Shown: piece by piece, positions 63,252 through 64,000 of the stretch | Layout of the letters: every line of letters begins with the position of its first letter | Position numbering within the stretch: the stretch's first letter is position 1 | DNA from: Bacteroidales bacterium WCE2008 | GTDB lineage: Bacteria > Bacteroidota > Bacteroidia > Bacteroidales > UBA932 | Reading direction: 5' to 3' | Assembly: GCA_900167925.1 (NCBI GenBank) | Contig: FUZM01000003.1 | Span: 62,001-126,000, forward strand | DNA: 64,000 nt | Notes under the pieces: model-generated | The model's database searches: none | What the model saw: the letters and a program-made list of their open reading frames with translations, nothing else | Told to the model about the DNA's origin: nothing | Translations under genes and position numbers: made by a program

Positions 63252-64000
63252 TTAATATGAGATAGCAAAGACAACTCTCTGCTTTGAAGGTTTTCCAGAA
63301 TAGATGTCGACACCCTCCTCCTCGCAGACATAACTGTCCACAGGGATGCAGCGGATGGTAGCCTTAGTCTCGTCCTTGATCTTCTGCTCGGTCTCGGCAG
63401 TGCCGTCCCAGTGGCAGAGAAGGAACTTGCCGGTTCCGATCTTCTCTTTGAACTCCTCCCAGCTGTCGCATTTCTCGACATTCTCGTCGCGGAACTTGAG
63501 AGCCTTATTGTAGATATTCTTCTGGATATCGTCGAGAAGTCCGGCGATATGCTCCTCGATGCCGTCGAGATTCATGGTCACCTTCTCGAGAGTATCGCGG
63601 CGGTGTACCTCCACGGTACCGTTCTCGATGTCGCGAGGGCCCATTGCAAGGCGTACAGGGACGCCCTTGAGCTCCCACTCTGCGAACTTGAATCCAGGAC
63701 GGAGGGTGTCGCGGTCGTCGATCTTGACTGAATGGCCATTAGCCTCGAGATTCTTCTTGATTTCCTCCATGCGCGCGATGATTGCGTCATGCTCCTCCGG
63801 TTTGCGGAAGATAGGGACCATCACGACCTGGATAGGCGCGAGAGCCGGAGGCAGAACGAGACCGTTGTCGTCTCCGTGAGCCATGATGAGGGCACCCATA
63901 AGTCGGGTGGAAACGCCCCATGAGGTAGCCCAGACATACTGCTGCTTACCCTCTTTGTCGGTATATGTAACGTCGAATGACTTCGCGAAGTTCTGGCCGA
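63252..64000 (-). CDS. proS: Prolyl-tRNA synthetase, C-terminal part (5' end outside the window)
   Basis: About 249 residues are visible. The class II motif 3 region reads [27 protein letters not shown], followed by the anticodon-binding domain and a zinc-like C-terminal domain ending VVFAISY. This is the archaeal/eukaryotic-like (type 3) ProS that lacks the bacterial editing insertion. It leads proS-DUF3078-tilS. Confidence 0.93.
   Translation of the reverse strand, partial: GQNFAKSFDVTYTDKEGKQQYVWATSWGVSTRLMGALIMAHGDDNGLVLPPALAPIQVVMVPIFRKPEEHDAIIARMEEIKKNLEANGHSVKIDDRDTLRPGFKFAEWELKGVPVRLAMGPRDIENGTVEVHRRDTLEKVTMNLDGIEEHIAGLLDDIQKNIYNKALKFRDENVEKCDSWEEFKEKIGTGKFLLCHWDGTAETEQKIKDETKATIRCIPVDSYVCEEEGVDIYSGKPSKQRVVFAISY

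Noticed and set aside
1..64000. tRNA genes, CRISPR arrays or insertion sequences
   Set aside because: No cloverleaf-type segment, regularly spaced repeats or transposase frame was seen in any gap. The only tyrosine recombinase is a housekeeping Xer type.

Overview
The window is 64 kb of a chromosome from the phylum Bacteroidota, most likely order Bacteroidales. The evidence is the recurrent promoter element TAnnTTTG upstream of about twenty genes, the gene families present (SLBB/Wzz export pair, DUF3078 barrel, CTC-type L25, Hc1-like 57-residue protein, lipoprotein DPP III, type-3 ProS) and the moderately high GC content. The genus cannot be fixed from the sequence alone. Nearly all of it is coding. 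I see no rRNA, tRNA, CRISPR array, insertion sequence or prophage.

Layout. 1-640: start of a CorA-type Mg transporter with a structured leader. 644-10082 (minus): one tight run of SLBB outer-membrane export protein, Wzz, a 739-residue orphan, acyl-CoA synthetase, dCMP deaminase and S41 protease. 10196-11408: gmk and nadD. 11409-15190 (minus): a P1B copper ATPase without its nucleotide-binding domain, then dnaK. 15320-17048: RluA-type synthase converging on a membrane-anchored AraC-type regulator. 17143-23634 (minus): SPOR lipoprotein, degenerate M28 peptidase fused to a TonB C-terminal domain, leuS and two tandem yitT genes. 23716-25772: capA-phoH. 25773-26330: the only long non-coding stretch, with a long inverted repeat. 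26331-30201 (minus): gyrA and a TPR protein. 30448-32793: a Clp ATPase without the middle domain, facing a 41-codon gene that has its own promoter. 32984-36879 (minus): rlmN, patatin-barrel protein, recX. 37005-39878: recA, cysK, cysE. 39875-43619: ComEA-like protein, rsmI, coiled-coil protein, tdk and xerD. 43784-51525: secreted or lipid-anchored peptidases (DPP III, C11, M6) around rplY-pth and the Hc1-like gene. 51522-60708: tpiA, tyrS-rbfA-lolE, folE, metY-metX-thrA. 60698-64000 (minus): proS, DUF3078, tilS.

Functional themes. Most genes are housekeeping: translation (leuS, tyrS, proS, rplY, pth, rbfA, tilS, rlmN, rsmI), replication and repair (gyrA, recA, recX, xerD), protein quality control (dnaK, clpC), and sulfur and methionine supply (cysK-cysE, metY-metX-thrA). 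The accessory flavour comes from envelope export and extracellular peptidases.

Most unusual signals. (1) Two copies of a structured element, at 43642-43769 and 62055-62191, have a nearly identical 74-75 nt core. In each copy the core is enclosed by perfect inverted arms of 27-31 bp whose sequence differs between copies. One core hairpin shows a compensatory base-pair change. A partial third relative may lie before clpC. (2) The copper ATPase and the Clp ATPase each lack one whole domain in frame. (3) The M28-TonB fusion has lost most of its metal ligands. (4) The M6 protease has a leader in which the RNA 5' end can pair with the bases just before its start codon.
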